From Methylobacterium phyllostachyos (GTDB lineage: Bacteria; Pseudomonadota; Alphaproteobacteria; Rhizobiales; Beijerinckiaceae), in contig NZ_FNHS01000009.1 of assembly GCF_900103445.1 (NCBI RefSeq), positions 198,082 to 262,081 of the forward strand: a stretch of DNA of 64,000 nt, in the 5' to 3' direction. Below the pieces are notes generated by a model, which was given only the letters and a program-made list of their open reading frames with translations, was not told where the DNA came from and did not search any database. The position numbers were made by a program, and so were the translations under genes. Shown here piece by piece: positions 8,954 to 17,813 of the stretch. Numbering within the stretch: position 1 is the stretch's first letter; the number at the start of each line of letters is the position of its first letter.

Positions 8954-10195
8954 TCAGGCCCGCCCCATCGCCAGCGCCTTGAGGTCGAAATTCGGATCCT
9001 CCGCCTGATCGGGCGTCAGTGCCGTCCCGGCGGCGAGTAGGCGCCGGGCGATCATGTGGTCGGCGGCCCGATCGACGGATTCCACGGCGCTCAGCCGCCC
9101 GTCGCGGAAGCGAAAGACCGAGAAGGCCGGGCCGGAGCCGCGGACCACGCTGGCATCGCCGGGGCCCGACAAGCCCGCGATCTGCAGCTTGTGCGGGCCC
9201 TGGTCGCTCCAGAACCAGGGCAATGCACCGTAGGCGGCGGGCTTGCCGAGGAGCCGGGCTGCCACGCAGCGCCCCTGGTCGATGGCGTTCTGCACGGACT
9301 CGATCCGCACCGTGCCGTCCGCCGTGAGCCCGGTCGCGAAGGGGCTCGGGAACCGCGCGCAGTCGCCGATCGCCGAGACGGCCGGATCGGGCGTGGCGAG
9401 GAACGTGTCGACGCGGACGCCATCCTCGGCCGGCAGCCCCGCCTCCAAGGCGAGTTCCCGGTTCGGCAGCACGCCGATGCCGACGAGGACAAGATCGGCG
9501 GGCAGGTCCGATCCGTCCGCGAGGGTCACGCCGGCCGCGCGGCCGTCCCGACCGGTGATCGCCGTCACACCAGCCCCGAAGGCGAAGCGCACGCTCAGGG
9601 CCTCGTGAGCCTGCCGGAAGAAGCGCCCCATCTCGGGCGAGACCGCCCGCGCCATGGGCCGGTCTGCCGCCTCGATCACCGTCACCGGGAGGCCGCGGGA
9701 CGCCGCGACGGCAGCGAATTCGAGTCCGATGAAACCGGCCCCCACTACCACGATGGACCGGGCCGCCGCGATCTCCGCCCGAAGCGCGTCGGCATCCGCG
9801 AGGCCGCGCAGTTGGTGCGCGCCGCCGAGATCGGCGCCAGGGACCGGCAGAGGCCGGTTCCGGGCGCCGGTGGCGAGCACGAGGTGGTCGTAGGCGAGGC
9901 TGTCGCCGTCCGACAGGTGGAGGCGCCGGGCCGCCCGGTCGATCGCGGTGGCGCGGATCCCCGGCCGGTGCGTGATCGTGTGCTCGGCGAAGAAGCCGGG
10001 CTGGCGCAGGAACAGACCCTCCCGTTCGGTCTTGCCGGCGAGATAGGCCTTGGACAGGGGCGGCCGCTGATAGGGCAGGGCGGTCTCGTCGCCCACCAGG
10101 GTGATCGGATCCTTGAAGCCGCCCTCACGCAGGGAGGCGGCGAGCTGGAAGCCCGCCTGACCCGCACCGGCGACGACGATCCCGGCCGTGCTCAC
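8954..10195 (-). CDS. FAD/NAD(P)-dependent ferredoxin/rubredoxin-type reductase
   Basis: A 413-residue pyridine-nucleotide disulfide-oxidoreductase-family protein without redox cysteines. It has the N-terminal FAD fold (IVVAGAGQAGFQLA), the loop YQRPPLSKAYL typical of putidaredoxin and rubredoxin reductases, the ATG motif LVLATGARNRPLP, the second dinucleotide fold SIVVVGAGFIGLEFA, the FAD-contacting AIGDCARFPS, and a C-terminal reductase domain. It should pass electrons from NAD(P)H to a small iron-sulfur carrier; none is encoded nearby. It starts with GTG at 10195, overlapping the stop codon of the LysR regulator gene by 4 bp (GTGA), so translational coupling is likely. Confidence 0.87.
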   Translation of the reverse strand: MSTAGIVVAGAGQAGFQLAASLREGGFKDPITLVGDETALPYQRPPLSKAYLAGKTEREGLFLRQPGFFAEHTITHRPGIRATAIDRAARRLHLSDGDSLAYDHLVLATGARNRPLPVPGADLGGAHQLRGLADADALRAEIAAARSIVVVGAGFIGLEFAAVAASRGLPVTVIEAADRPMARAVSPEMGRFFRQAHEALSVRFAFGAGVTAITGRDGRAAGVTLADGSDLPADLVLVGIGVLPNRELALEAGLPAEDGVRVDTFLATPDPAVSAIGDCARFPSPFATGLTADGTVRIESVQNAIDQGRCVAARLLGKPAAYGALPWFWSDQGPHKLQIAGLSGPGDASVVRGSGPAFSVFRFRDGRLSAVESVDRAADHMIARRLLAAGTALTPDQAEDPNFDLKALAMGRA

Positions 10196-11139
10196 GCCCG
10201 TGCTCCCTCCAGGGCCAGCCCGCTCTGGGCGACGCCCGGCAGGCTGCGCGCGCCCTCCGTCATCAGGTAGGACCAGACCGCCGAGGCCGCCGGCCCCAAA
10301 ACCTTGTCGGCGCGCCGGACGGCGTACCAGTCGCGCCGGATCGGCAGGCCCTTCACGTCGAGGAGGACGAGGCGCCCGCTCTCGAGCTCCGCCGCCACCG
10401 AGTGAACCGAGAGGAGGGCGATGCCGAGGCCGGCCATGACCGCCTGCTTGATGGTCTCGTTCGAGCCCGTATCGATCTCAAGCGGTGCCCGCTTGACCAG
10501 CACGCCGGCGATGAACTCCTCGAACACCATCCGCGTGCCCGATCCCTCCTCACGCAGGAAGAACGGCTGGTCGGCGAGGTCCTCCCTCTGGAGGCCGGTC
10601 CGGCCGGCCAGCGGATGGCTGGGGGCTGCGATCAGCACGATCGGGTGTGGGCCGAAGGTGGCGGCCTCGATCGGGAAATCGCGGGGCGGGCGGCCCATGA
10701 GCGCGAAGTCGATCTCGTAGCCGCGCAGGGCCTCGACGGTCTGGCCGCGGTTGCGCACCGACAGGCTGATCTCGACACCGGGATGCCTCTTGACGAAGCC
10801 AGCGATCACCTGCGGCGCGAAGTATTTGGCGGTGGAGACGACGCCGAGCGCCACGCGGCCGCCCTCCGCACCACGCAGGGTCCGCAGACGGTCCGTGCAG
10901 GTCTCCAGCACGGTGTTGATGCTGTCGATCGCCCAGAGCATCTCGCGGCCCGCATCGGTGGGCTTGAGGCCCCCTGGGGTCCGGTCGAACAGCAGCAGGC
11001 CGGCCTCCTCCTCCAGCTGGCGGATACGGGCATAGAGCGCCGCCGAGGTGACGTTCAGCTCCTGCGCAGCCCGGGTCATGGTGCCGAGCCGGGCCACCGC
11101 CGCCACCGCCTGAAGCTGCTTGAGGGAGAGGTTGCGCAT
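10192..11139 (-). CDS. cbbR: LysR-type regulator of the Calvin-type operon (CbbR/QscR-like)
   Basis: A 315-residue LysR regulator. The N-terminal winged helix-turn-helix (residues 4-63) contains TMTRAAQELNVTSAALYARI, and the C-terminal inducer domain (about 90-295) has the two-lobe LysR fold. It is transcribed divergently from fbp-prk-rpe-cbbY, the standard arrangement of cbbR and its target operon. In Methylobacterium a related regulator, QscR, controls the serine cycle and responds to ribulose bisphosphate; sequence alone does not separate CbbR from QscR here. The regulator gene is followed, with a 4-bp overlap, by the flavoprotein reductase gene. Confidence 0.85.
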   Translation of the reverse strand: MRNLSLKQLQAVAAVARLGTMTRAAQELNVTSAALYARIRQLEEEAGLLLFDRTPGGLKPTDAGREMLWAIDSINTVLETCTDRLRTLRGAEGGRVALGVVSTAKYFAPQVIAGFVKRHPGVEISLSVRNRGQTVEALRGYEIDFALMGRPPRDFPIEAATFGPHPIVLIAAPSHPLAGRTGLQREDLADQPFFLREEGSGTRMVFEEFIAGVLVKRAPLEIDTGSNETIKQAVMAGLGIALLSVHSVAAELESGRLVLLDVKGLPIRRDWYAVRRADKVLGPAASAVWSYLMTEGARSLPGVAQSGLALEGARA

Positions 11140-11171
11140 GGCCGAGGTCTCGTATTTTTTGCGCTTTCATA

Positions 11172-11192
11172 CAAGATCGCACAGAAATCTTG
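11172..11192. promoter_or_regulatory. candidate LysR operator between cbbR and fbp
   Basis: The sequence CAAGAT, nine bases, ATCTTG forms a perfect interrupted dyad in the 181-bp divergent region. It sits about 33 bp from the regulator start, in an AT-rich patch that stands out from the surrounding GC-rich DNA. LysR proteins usually bind such dyads near their own promoter. The spacing is T-N9-A rather than the classical T-N11-A, so the assignment is tentative. Confidence 0.4.
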
Positions 11193-11320
11193 AACGCCGG
11201 GCTATCGGCTCTGTCGATCCGGAGGCGGGAGCCGCTATCGTGACGGCGGAGCGGCCGCTACAGAGCCTGCGCGGAACGTGCGATCCCGGCAGGCGGGGTC
11301 CGAGCAGGAGGAGTAGGCCG

Positions 11321-12376
11321 ATGGCAGATTCAGCGGCGATCGGGACGGCCCTCGAGACCTGCCTCGCGCAGGCCGTGGAGGCCGACCCCGCGCTGAAGGA
11401 TGCCGCCGCGGTGATCGCGGCGGTGGCCCGCTCGGCGGTGGAGATCAGCGAACGGATCGGGCGCGGGGCGCTCGGCGGCGACCTCGCGGCTTCGGGCGAT
11501 CACAACAGCGACGGCGATGTGCAGAAGGCGCTGGATGTCATCGCTCACGAGAGCGTGACCGCAGCCCTCCGCGATGCGCCCGTCGCCGAGGTCGCCTCCG
11601 AGGAGGCCGAGGAGGTGATGCGGCTGAACCCGGATGCGCCGCTCGCCGTCGCCATCGACCCGCTCGACGGCTCGTCCAACATCGGCGTCAACATGGCCGT
11701 GGGAATGATTTTCGGCATCCGGCCGTCGATCAAGGACCCGGGCAACCCGATCGCCTCGTTCACGACGCCGGGTTCTGCGCAGATCGCGGCGGGCTTCGTG
11801 ACCTACGGCCCGGCCACCGCGCTGATCCTGACGCTGGGCCAGGGCACCCAATCCTACGTGCTCGATCGCAAGGACGGGACGTTCAAGCTGACGAGCCCGG
11901 CCATGTCGGTCCCGGCCTCGACGAAGGAGTTCGCCATCAACGCCTCGAACGCCCGGCACTGGGACGCCCCCGTGAAGGCCTATATCGAGGATTGCCAGCG
12001 CGGCACCGAGGGCCCGCGCGACAAGGATTACAACATGCGCTGGCTGGCCTCCCTGGTGGCCGACATCCAGCGCGTTCTGACCCGCGGCGGCGTGTTCCTG
12101 TATCCGGGCGACGCTCGGAAGAACTATGCCCGCGGCCGGCTGCGGCTCCTCTACGAGGTCGCCCCGGTGGCGATGCTGGTCGAGCAGGCCGGCGGCGCGG
12201 CGACCGACGGCCAGACGCGCATCCTCGACATCGTGGCCACCGGCATCCACGAGCGCGCCCCCCTCGTCTGCGGCTCCACCGAGGAGGTGTCGTGCGTTGC
12301 GGCCTACTACGCGGGCGGCAAGCCCGATGCCGGCCGCTCGCCGCTTTTCGGCCAGCGCGGCCTGATGCGCTCGTAA
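11321..12376 (+). CDS. fbp: class I fructose-1,6-bisphosphatase
   Basis: A 351-residue class I fructose-bisphosphatase, which hydrolyses fructose 1,6-bisphosphate to fructose 6-phosphate. The metal-binding core is seen as EEAEEV and IDPLDGSSNI, followed by the substrate-binding segment NMRWLASLVAD and the phosphate-binding LYEVAPVAMLVEQAGG. A strong Shine-Dalgarno AGGAGGA at about 11306-11313 selects the ATG at 11321; a longer open frame upstream has no family similarity. First gene of a same-strand operon with prk (23 bp downstream), rpe and cbbY, under the divergent LysR regulator. Confidence 0.95.
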   Translation: MADSAAIGTALETCLAQAVEADPALKDAAAVIAAVARSAVEISERIGRGALGGDLAASGDHNSDGDVQKALDVIAHESVTAALRDAPVAEVASEEAEEVMRLNPDAPLAVAIDPLDGSSNIGVNMAVGMIFGIRPSIKDPGNPIASFTTPGSAQIAAGFVTYGPATALILTLGQGTQSYVLDRKDGTFKLTSPAMSVPASTKEFAINASNARHWDAPVKAYIEDCQRGTEGPRDKDYNMRWLASLVADIQRVLTRGGVFLYPGDARKNYARGRLRLLYEVAPVAMLVEQAGGAATDGQTRILDIVATGIHERAPLVCGSTEEVSCVAAYYAGGKPDAGRSPLFGQRGLMRS

Positions 12377-12399
12377 GCACGACGTAAAGTCCGAAACGA

Positions 12400-13260
12400 A
12401 TGTCGGCGCGGCACCCCATCATTTCGGTGACCGGCTCCTCGGGGGCCGGCACCACCTCGGTGCGCAACACCTTCGAGCAGATCTTCCGCCGGGAGGATGT
12501 GCGGGCGGTGTTCATCGAAGGCGACGGCTTCCACGCCTTCGACCGGGACACGATGCGGGCCATGATGGCGCGCGAGCCGACGCTCTCGCACTTCGCCCCC
12601 CGGGCCAACCTGCTGCCGGAGCTGGAGGCGGTGTTCCGCAGCTATGCGGAATCGGGCACCGGCCGCACCCGCCACTACGCCCACGACCCGCACGATGCGC
12701 AGGCCTACGGCATCCCGGAGGGCAGCTTCTCGGAGTGGGAGGCGTTCCCGCCGGATTCCGACCTCCTGTTCTACGAGGGTCTGCACGGCTGCGTCGCCGA
12801 CCCGGATGTCGACATCGCCCGCTATGCTGACCTGAAGATCGGGGTCGTGCCGGTGATCAACCTGGAGTGGATCCAGAAGCTGCACCGGGATCGCTCGTTC
12901 CGCGGGTATTCCACCGAGGCCGTCACCGACGTGATCCTGCGGCGGATGCCCGATTACGTGCAGACCATCTGCCCGCAATTCTCGTTCACCGACATCAACT
13001 TCCAGCGTGTGCCGACGGTCGATACCTCGAACCCGTTCATCGCCCGCTGGATTCCGACCGCCGACGAATCGATGGTGGTGATCCGCTTCAAGGATCCGAA
13101 GGGGATCGATTTCTCGTATCTTGTCTCCATGATCCACGACAGCTTCATGAGCCGGGCCAATTCCATCGTGATCCCGGGCGGCAAGCTGGATCTCGCCATG
13201 CAGCTGATCCTGACGCCGATGATCATGCAACTCGTCGAGCGCCGCCGCCGGCTGGCCTGA
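12400..13260 (+). CDS. prk: phosphoribulokinase
   Basis: A 286-residue bacterial (class I) phosphoribulokinase. The P-loop is GSSGAGTT (residues 12-19), followed by the substrate segment [12 protein letters not shown] and the catalytic/structural stretch [10 protein letters not shown]. It phosphorylates ribulose 5-phosphate to ribulose 1,5-bisphosphate using ATP. Length and lack of the regulatory cysteine pair fit the octameric, NADH-regulated bacterial type. RuBisCO, the usual consumer of the product, is not in this window. In Methylorubrum extorquens, phosphoribulokinase has been reported to serve a regulatory role in methylotrophy through its product; whether that applies here is an inference. 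Confidence 0.95.
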   Translation: MSARHPIISVTGSSGAGTTSVRNTFEQIFRREDVRAVFIEGDGFHAFDRDTMRAMMAREPTLSHFAPRANLLPELEAVFRSYAESGTGRTRHYAHDPHDAQAYGIPEGSFSEWEAFPPDSDLLFYEGLHGCVADPDVDIARYADLKIGVVPVINLEWIQKLHRDRSFRGYSTEAVTDVILRRMPDYVQTICPQFSFTDINFQRVPTVDTSNPFIARWIPTADESMVVIRFKDPKGIDFSYLVSMIHDSFMSRANSIVIPGGKLDLAMQLILTPMIMQLVERRRRLA

Positions 13261-13280
13261 GCCAATCCCGAAAGCCTCCT

Positions 13281-13967
13281 ATGCTCCCACCCATCATCGC
13301 CCCCTCGATCCTGTCCGCCGACTTCTCCAAGCTCGCCGAAGAGACCCGCGCCGTGGATGCGGCCGGGGCTGACTGGATCCATCTCGACGTAATGGACGGC
13401 CATTTCGTGCCCAACATCACCTTCGGCCCGCCGGTGGTGAAGGCGCTCCGGCCGCATACGGAAAAGTTCTTCGACGTCCATCTCATGATTGCGCCGGCCG
13501 ATCCGTACCTCGCGGCCTTCGCCGAGGCGGGCGCCGACGGGATCACGGTCCATGCCGAGGCCGGGCCGCATATCCACCGCTCGCTCCAAACCGTCCGCGA
13601 CCTCGGCAAGCGCGTCGGCGTGGCGATCAACCCGGGCACGCCGGCCGCCCTGGTCGAGCCGGTGCTCGACATCGTGGACCTCGTGCTGGTGATGACGGTC
13701 AACCCGGGCTTCGGCGGGCAGAGCTTCCTCAAGAGCTGCATGGATTCCGTGGCGCGGGTGCGCGCGATGGTGGCGGGGCGCGACATCCGCATCCAGGTCG
13801 ATGGCGGCATCGACGCCGAGACCGTCAAGGTCGCGAGCCGCGCGGGGGCCGACACGTTCGTGGCCGGCAACGCGGTCTTCAGCGGCGGCCCGGGCGCCTA
13901 TGCGGAGCGGATCGCGGCGATCCGCGACGGCGCGGAGGGCGCCTCCGGCCGCGACCTGTCGTGCTGA
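13281..13967 (+). CDS. rpe: ribulose-phosphate 3-epimerase
   Basis: A 228-residue TIM-barrel epimerase interconverting ribulose 5-phosphate and xylulose 5-phosphate. Diagnostic segments are APSILSADF, the metal-binding [27 protein letters not shown] and the phosphate-binding QVDGGI followed by AGNAVF. The ATG at 13281 lies 20 bp after prk and gives a standard length; the longer open frame that reads in from prk is an artefact. Its last 7 bp overlap the GTG start of cbbY. Confidence 0.95.
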   Translation: MLPPIIAPSILSADFSKLAEETRAVDAAGADWIHLDVMDGHFVPNITFGPPVVKALRPHTEKFFDVHLMIAPADPYLAAFAEAGADGITVHAEAGPHIHRSLQTVRDLGKRVGVAINPGTPAALVEPVLDIVDLVLVMTVNPGFGGQSFLKSCMDSVARVRAMVAGRDIRIQVDGGIDAETVKVASRAGADTFVAGNAVFSGGPGAYAERIAAIRDGAEGASGRDLSC

Positions 13968-14749
13968 GCGCGCTGATCTTCGACGTCGACGGGACCCTCG
14001 CCGAGACGGAGGATCTGCACCGCCGAGCGTTCAACCGGGCCTTCGCAGCCCTCGGCCTGACATGGCGCTGGGACGCGGCGCTCTACGCCGACCTGCTCAC
14101 CGTGATGGGCGGCAAGGAGCGGCTCGCCCATTACATCGAAACGCGCCGTCCGGACGAGGCGGCGGCGCTCCACGCCCTGGCCCCGGAGATCCACGCGCGC
14201 AAGACTGCCGCGTACAGCGACCTCGTGACGGAAGGTGGTCTGCCGCTGCGCCCCGGCATCGGCCGCCTGATCGGCGAGGCCCGGGCGGCCGGGATCCGTC
14301 TCGCGGTGGCCACCACCACCAGCCGGCCGAACGTCGAGCGTCTCCTGGCGGCGAATTTCCCGCCGGGCGCAGAACCCTTCGACGTGATCGCGGCGGGCGA
14401 CGAGGCGGACCGCAAGAAGCCCGCGCCGGACGTGTTCCTCCTCGCGCTCGCTGGCCTCGGCATCCCGGCCTCGGAGGCGGTGGCATTCGAGGATTCGGCC
14501 GCCGGCATCAGCTCGGCCCGCGCCGCCGGGCTGCCGGTCCTGGCGACCCGGAGCCGCTACACCGACAGCCATCGGCTCGACGGCGCCTTCTCGGCGGTAT
14601 CGGATCTCGGCGAACCGGGGCAGCCCCACCGCCATATCGCTGGCCTCGAATGGCCCGGCGGCGTTGTCGATCTCGCCGGCCTCATCCGATGGCACGAGGC
14701 CCTGGACGATCAGGGCACGGCGTTCCAGGCGATGGGGACCAGCCGGTAG
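13961..14749 (+). CDS. cbbY: HAD phosphatase of the CbbY family
   Basis: A 262-residue haloacid-dehalogenase-type phosphatase. The nucleophile motif [12 protein letters not shown] followed by [10 protein letters not shown] is the CbbY signature; the other HAD motifs are ATTTS (Ser/Thr), the Lys in DRKKPAPD, and FEDSAAG. CbbY enzymes dephosphorylate xylulose 1,5-bisphosphate, an inhibitory by-product of RuBisCO. It starts with GTG overlapping the rpe stop by 7 bp, implying coupled translation. Its 3' end overlaps the convergent metallo-hydrolase gene by 40 bp. Confidence 0.88.
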   Translation: MLSALIFDVDGTLAETEDLHRRAFNRAFAALGLTWRWDAALYADLLTVMGGKERLAHYIETRRPDEAAALHALAPEIHARKTAAYSDLVTEGGLPLRPGIGRLIGEARAAGIRLAVATTTSRPNVERLLAANFPPGAEPFDVIAAGDEADRKKPAPDVFLLALAGLGIPASEAVAFEDSAAGISSARAAGLPVLATRSRYTDSHRLDGAFSAVSDLGEPGQPHRHIAGLEWPGGVVDLAGLIRWHEALDDQGTAFQAMGTSR

Positions 14750-15684
14750 CCCGGTCCGGTCCGCTCCACGTGCCCGAGGGACGGGAAGGGGAAGTGGTAG
14801 CCCACCACCAGCGCCTTCTCGGCCGAGGCCGTGTCGTAGAAGCGGTGGCGCGTCGCCTGCGCTTGGTCGGCATCGTAATCATACATGACGTGCCAGTCGG
14901 GGTGCTGCAGGAAGAAGGCCGGGATGTTGGTCACGTCGGACTGAATCAGCAGGCGGTCCGATCCGGAGGCCACCGCGAAGGCCGTGTGGCCCGGCGTGTG
15001 CCCGGGGGCGGCCAGGGCGGTGATTCCCGGGGCGACCTCCTCATCCCAGGCGAAGGTCCCAATCCGGTCTTTCAGGTCGGCGAGCACCCGCCGGGTGTTG
15101 GCGAAATAGGCCTGCGTCACCGGATCGGCGGCCCGGGCCATGTTGGCGTCGCTCATCCAGAAGTCCCAGTCGGGCGCCGCCGCACGGATCTCGGCCTTCG
15201 GGAAGGCGAGGCCGCCATCCGCCGTCTTGAGCCCGTTGGTGTGGTCGGGGTGAAGGTGCGAGAGCAGTACGAGGTCCACATCCTCGGGGCGGAGCCCTGC
15301 GGCTGCCAGATTCGCCAGGAGGCGTCCGACCGGCGCGCCGGGGACCGGCCCGTTCCCGGTGTCAATCAGGATCAACTTCGAACCGGTGTTGATCAGGGTC
15401 GGGTTGAACGGCACCGTGACCTGACCCGGAGGCATGTAGGCGGCCTGCGCAGCCCCGAGCGCCTCGTCGCGCGGGACGTTGCGCACGAAGCGATCGGGCA
15501 TCGGAAAGCTCCGCACGCCGTCGTTCAAGATCGTGACATCGTACGTGCCGAAGCGCTTTCGATAGAAGCCGGGTGCCTGTGCGCCACCGAGGGGGCTGGT
15601 GGCTCGGGCAGGGCCACCGAGGCCGAGGACGCCGCCACAGGCGAGCGCACCTTGGATGAAGTCGCGACGGGCCGTGTCGGACAT
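14710..15684 (-). CDS. exported metallo-beta-lactamase-fold hydrolase
   Basis: A 324-residue MBL-fold protein with a twin-arginine signal (TARRDFIQGALACGG, residues 4-18), so it is probably exported folded to the periplasm. The zinc motif is SHLHPDH, with the further metal ligands in APGHTPGHT and SDVTN, and a late histidine in VGYHFPF. Such proteins hydrolyse lactones, esters or phosphoesters; the substrate is not evident. It is convergent with cbbY and divergent-free upstream; a functional link to the Calvin-type operon is not supported. Confidence 0.88.
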   Translation of the reverse strand: MSDTARRDFIQGALACGGVLGLGGPARATSPLGGAQAPGFYRKRFGTYDVTILNDGVRSFPMPDRFVRNVPRDEALGAAQAAYMPPGQVTVPFNPTLINTGSKLILIDTGNGPVPGAPVGRLLANLAAAGLRPEDVDLVLLSHLHPDHTNGLKTADGGLAFPKAEIRAAAPDWDFWMSDANMARAADPVTQAYFANTRRVLADLKDRIGTFAWDEEVAPGITALAAPGHTPGHTAFAVASGSDRLLIQSDVTNIPAFFLQHPDWHVMYDYDADQAQATRHRFYDTASAEKALVVGYHFPFPSLGHVERTGPGYRLVPIAWNAVP

Positions 15685-15773
15685 TAGATTCTCCGGGTCT
15701 TTGCCTTACGAAGCGCGATGCGACGCGGTGCGCCCCGCCAGGTCGCCGGTGTCCGCTGCCATGCGTCGCTCAA

Positions 15774-16841
15774 TCAACGGGGCGACCGCACGCGTCTCCC
15801 CAGCCGGCGCTCCGCTGCCCCCTCGCTGCGGCCTTCACTGCGCCCCTGCGCCTCGGTGGCGAACAGCATCGTGCCCGCCACCACGCCGAGCGCCGCTGCG
15901 ATCCCGAGCTTGAGCCAGCGCGGATCGGCCGCCGCCACATGCGCGGTGGCGCGGGCATCGAAGCGGCCATGCGCCCCGGGATCGGTGTCGACCGGCTCGT
16001 AGAGATTGTCGGGGCGGTTCTTCTGGGCCTGCACGCTGGTCATCTCCCCACGATAGCCGTGCCGGGCGAGGTATCCGTCGATCCAGCCCGGGATCAGCAT
16101 GTTGCCGACGATCGCCTTCCAGGCCGAGGCGCCGATCCACAATTCCCGCGGCGCGTCATGGGCCGCCCGGAACACGTGGCGGGCGATGGCCTCGGGCTGG
16201 TAGATCGGTGGCACCGGCTCGAGCTTGCGCGGCAGCCGCGAGCGTGCCCAGTCGAATTGCGGCGTGTTCACCGCCGGAAGCTGGATCATCGTCAGCCGGA
16301 CGCGGCTGCCGTCGTGCAGCAACTCGCTGCGCAAGCTGTCCACGAAGCCGCGCACGGCCGCCTTGGCGGCGCAGTAGGTCGCCTGAAGCGGGATCGAGCG
16401 ATAGGCGAGTGCCGAGCCGATATGCACGATCGTGCCCCTGTCGCGCGGCACCATGTGCTTGAGCGCCGCAAGCGTCCCGTGCACCTGTCCGAGATAGGTG
16501 ACCTCGGTGGCGCGCCGGAACTCCTCCGGGCTCGTCTCCTGCACGGGCGCGTAGATCGTCACCATCGCGTTGTTGACCCAGACGTCGATGCCGCCGAACC
16601 GCTCGGCGAGTTCATCGGCCGCCTGCGCGACGGCGTCGGCGTCGGCGACGTCCGCCGCGAAGGCCAGCGCCCGGCCACCGGCCTGCTCGACGTCGCGGAT
16701 CGTACCCTTGAGCCCCGCCTCGCCTCGGGCGATGAGGCCGACATTCCAGCCGTGCCGGGCGAATTCGTGGGCCACGGCGCGGCCGACGCCGGCGCTTGCG
16801 CCCGCCACCATCACCGTATTGCGTCCGTTCCGGCTCGACAT
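15774..16841 (-). CDS. short-chain dehydrogenase with C-terminal membrane tail
   Basis: A 355-residue SDR. It has the NAD(P)-binding motif GASAGVGRAVA near the N-terminus, the NNA motif (WVNNAMV), catalytic Ser in HIGSALAY and the YCAAK active site. Beyond the usual roughly 250-residue catalytic core there is an extension with a hydrophobic stretch (about residues 312-330) and an Arg-rich tail, suggesting membrane attachment. The substrate is unknown. The ATG at 16841 was chosen over an in-frame start 28 codons upstream because the SDR fold begins right after it. Confidence 0.87.
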   Translation of the reverse strand: MSSRNGRNTVMVAGASAGVGRAVAHEFARHGWNVGLIARGEAGLKGTIRDVEQAGGRALAFAADVADADAVAQAADELAERFGGIDVWVNNAMVTIYAPVQETSPEEFRRATEVTYLGQVHGTLAALKHMVPRDRGTIVHIGSALAYRSIPLQATYCAAKAAVRGFVDSLRSELLHDGSRVRLTMIQLPAVNTPQFDWARSRLPRKLEPVPPIYQPEAIARHVFRAAHDAPRELWIGASAWKAIVGNMLIPGWIDGYLARHGYRGEMTSVQAQKNRPDNLYEPVDTDPGAHGRFDARATAHVAAADPRWLKLGIAAALGVVAGTMLFATEAQGRSEGRSEGAAERRLGRRVRSPR

Positions 16842-17058
16842 CGGGTCCCCAGCTGAGAGAGAAAATCCCTGCAGCAACGCCTGATCGTGGCAATCTTTCC
16901 GCTTCCACCCGATCACGAAGATCAAAGGTGGAGGTCTCGGGGCTCGGCCGCCGCGTTGCTTCGTCGAAACGGGGCGGCCTATAACGCGGGCGACCTCACA
17001 GCCGCGTCGGCGGGGTCCCTAATGCCCGCCCGCGCCAACGAACAAAGTCCGACACGCC

Positions 17059-17805
17059 ATGGCAGGCCATTCCCAGTTCAAGAACATCATGCACCGCAAG
17101 GGCCGGGTGGACGCGGTCCGCTCGAAGGTGTTCGGCAAGCTCGCCCGCGAGATCACCGTGGCGGCCAAGCTCGGCACGCCCGATCCGGCGATGAACCCGC
17201 GCCTGCGGGCGGCGATCCTCGCGGCCCGCGCCGAGAACATGCCCAAGGACAATATCGAGCGCGCCATCAAGAAGGCCGCCGGCGCCGACGGCGAGAACTA
17301 CGAGGATATCCGCTACGAGGGCTACGGCCCCGGCGGCGCCGCCCTGATCGTTGAGGCGCAGACCGACAACCGCAACCGCACGGCCTCGGACGTGCGCTCG
17401 GCCTTCACCAAGTCGGGCGGCAGCCTGGCCGAGACCGGGGCCGTCGCGTTCATGTTCGACCGCGTCGGCGTGATCGCCTATCCGGCTTCCGTGGCCGATG
17501 CCGACACGATGCTGGAGGCCGCAATCGAGGCCGGCGCCGACGACGTCAGCTCCGGCGAGGACGGGCACGAGATCATCTGCGCGCAGGATTCCTACGGCGA
17601 GGTCGCCAAGGCGCTGGAGACCCGCTTCGGCGAGCCGAGCCGCACCGGCCTGATCTGGAAGGCCCAGAACACGATCGCCGTCGATGACGAGACCGGCGAG
17701 AAGCTGATCCGCCTCGTCGAGGTGATCGAGGATCAGGACGACGTGCAGAACGTCTACGTGAACTTCGCCCTGTCGGACGCGCTGGTGGCCAAGTTGGAGG
17801 CCTGA
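17059..17805 (+). CDS. YebC/PmpR family DNA-binding regulatory protein
   Basis: A 248-residue member of the YebC/TACO1 family. It begins [15 protein letters not shown], close to the near-invariant family start, followed by [28 protein letters not shown] and a typical YEGYGPGG segment. Family members bind DNA or ribosomes; roles in transcription control and in relieving ribosome stalling have been described. It is transcribed alone, with a 217-bp region upstream shared with the divergent SDR gene. Its 3' end is 8 bp from the convergent AlgJ/AlgX-like gene. Confidence 0.95.
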   Translation: MAGHSQFKNIMHRKGRVDAVRSKVFGKLAREITVAAKLGTPDPAMNPRLRAAILAARAENMPKDNIERAIKKAAGADGENYEDIRYEGYGPGGAALIVEAQTDNRNRTASDVRSAFTKSGGSLAETGAVAFMFDRVGVIAYPASVADADTMLEAAIEAGADDVSSGEDGHEIICAQDSYGEVAKALETRFGEPSRTGLIWKAQNTIAVDDETGEKLIRLVEVIEDQDDVQNVYVNFALSDALVAKLEA

Positions 17806-17813
17806 CGGGCCTC

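Noticed and set aside
12867..13967. A single gene running from within prk to the end of rpe
   Set aside because: The first part is out of frame with prk. rpe has its own ATG at 13281 and a complete family-length protein.
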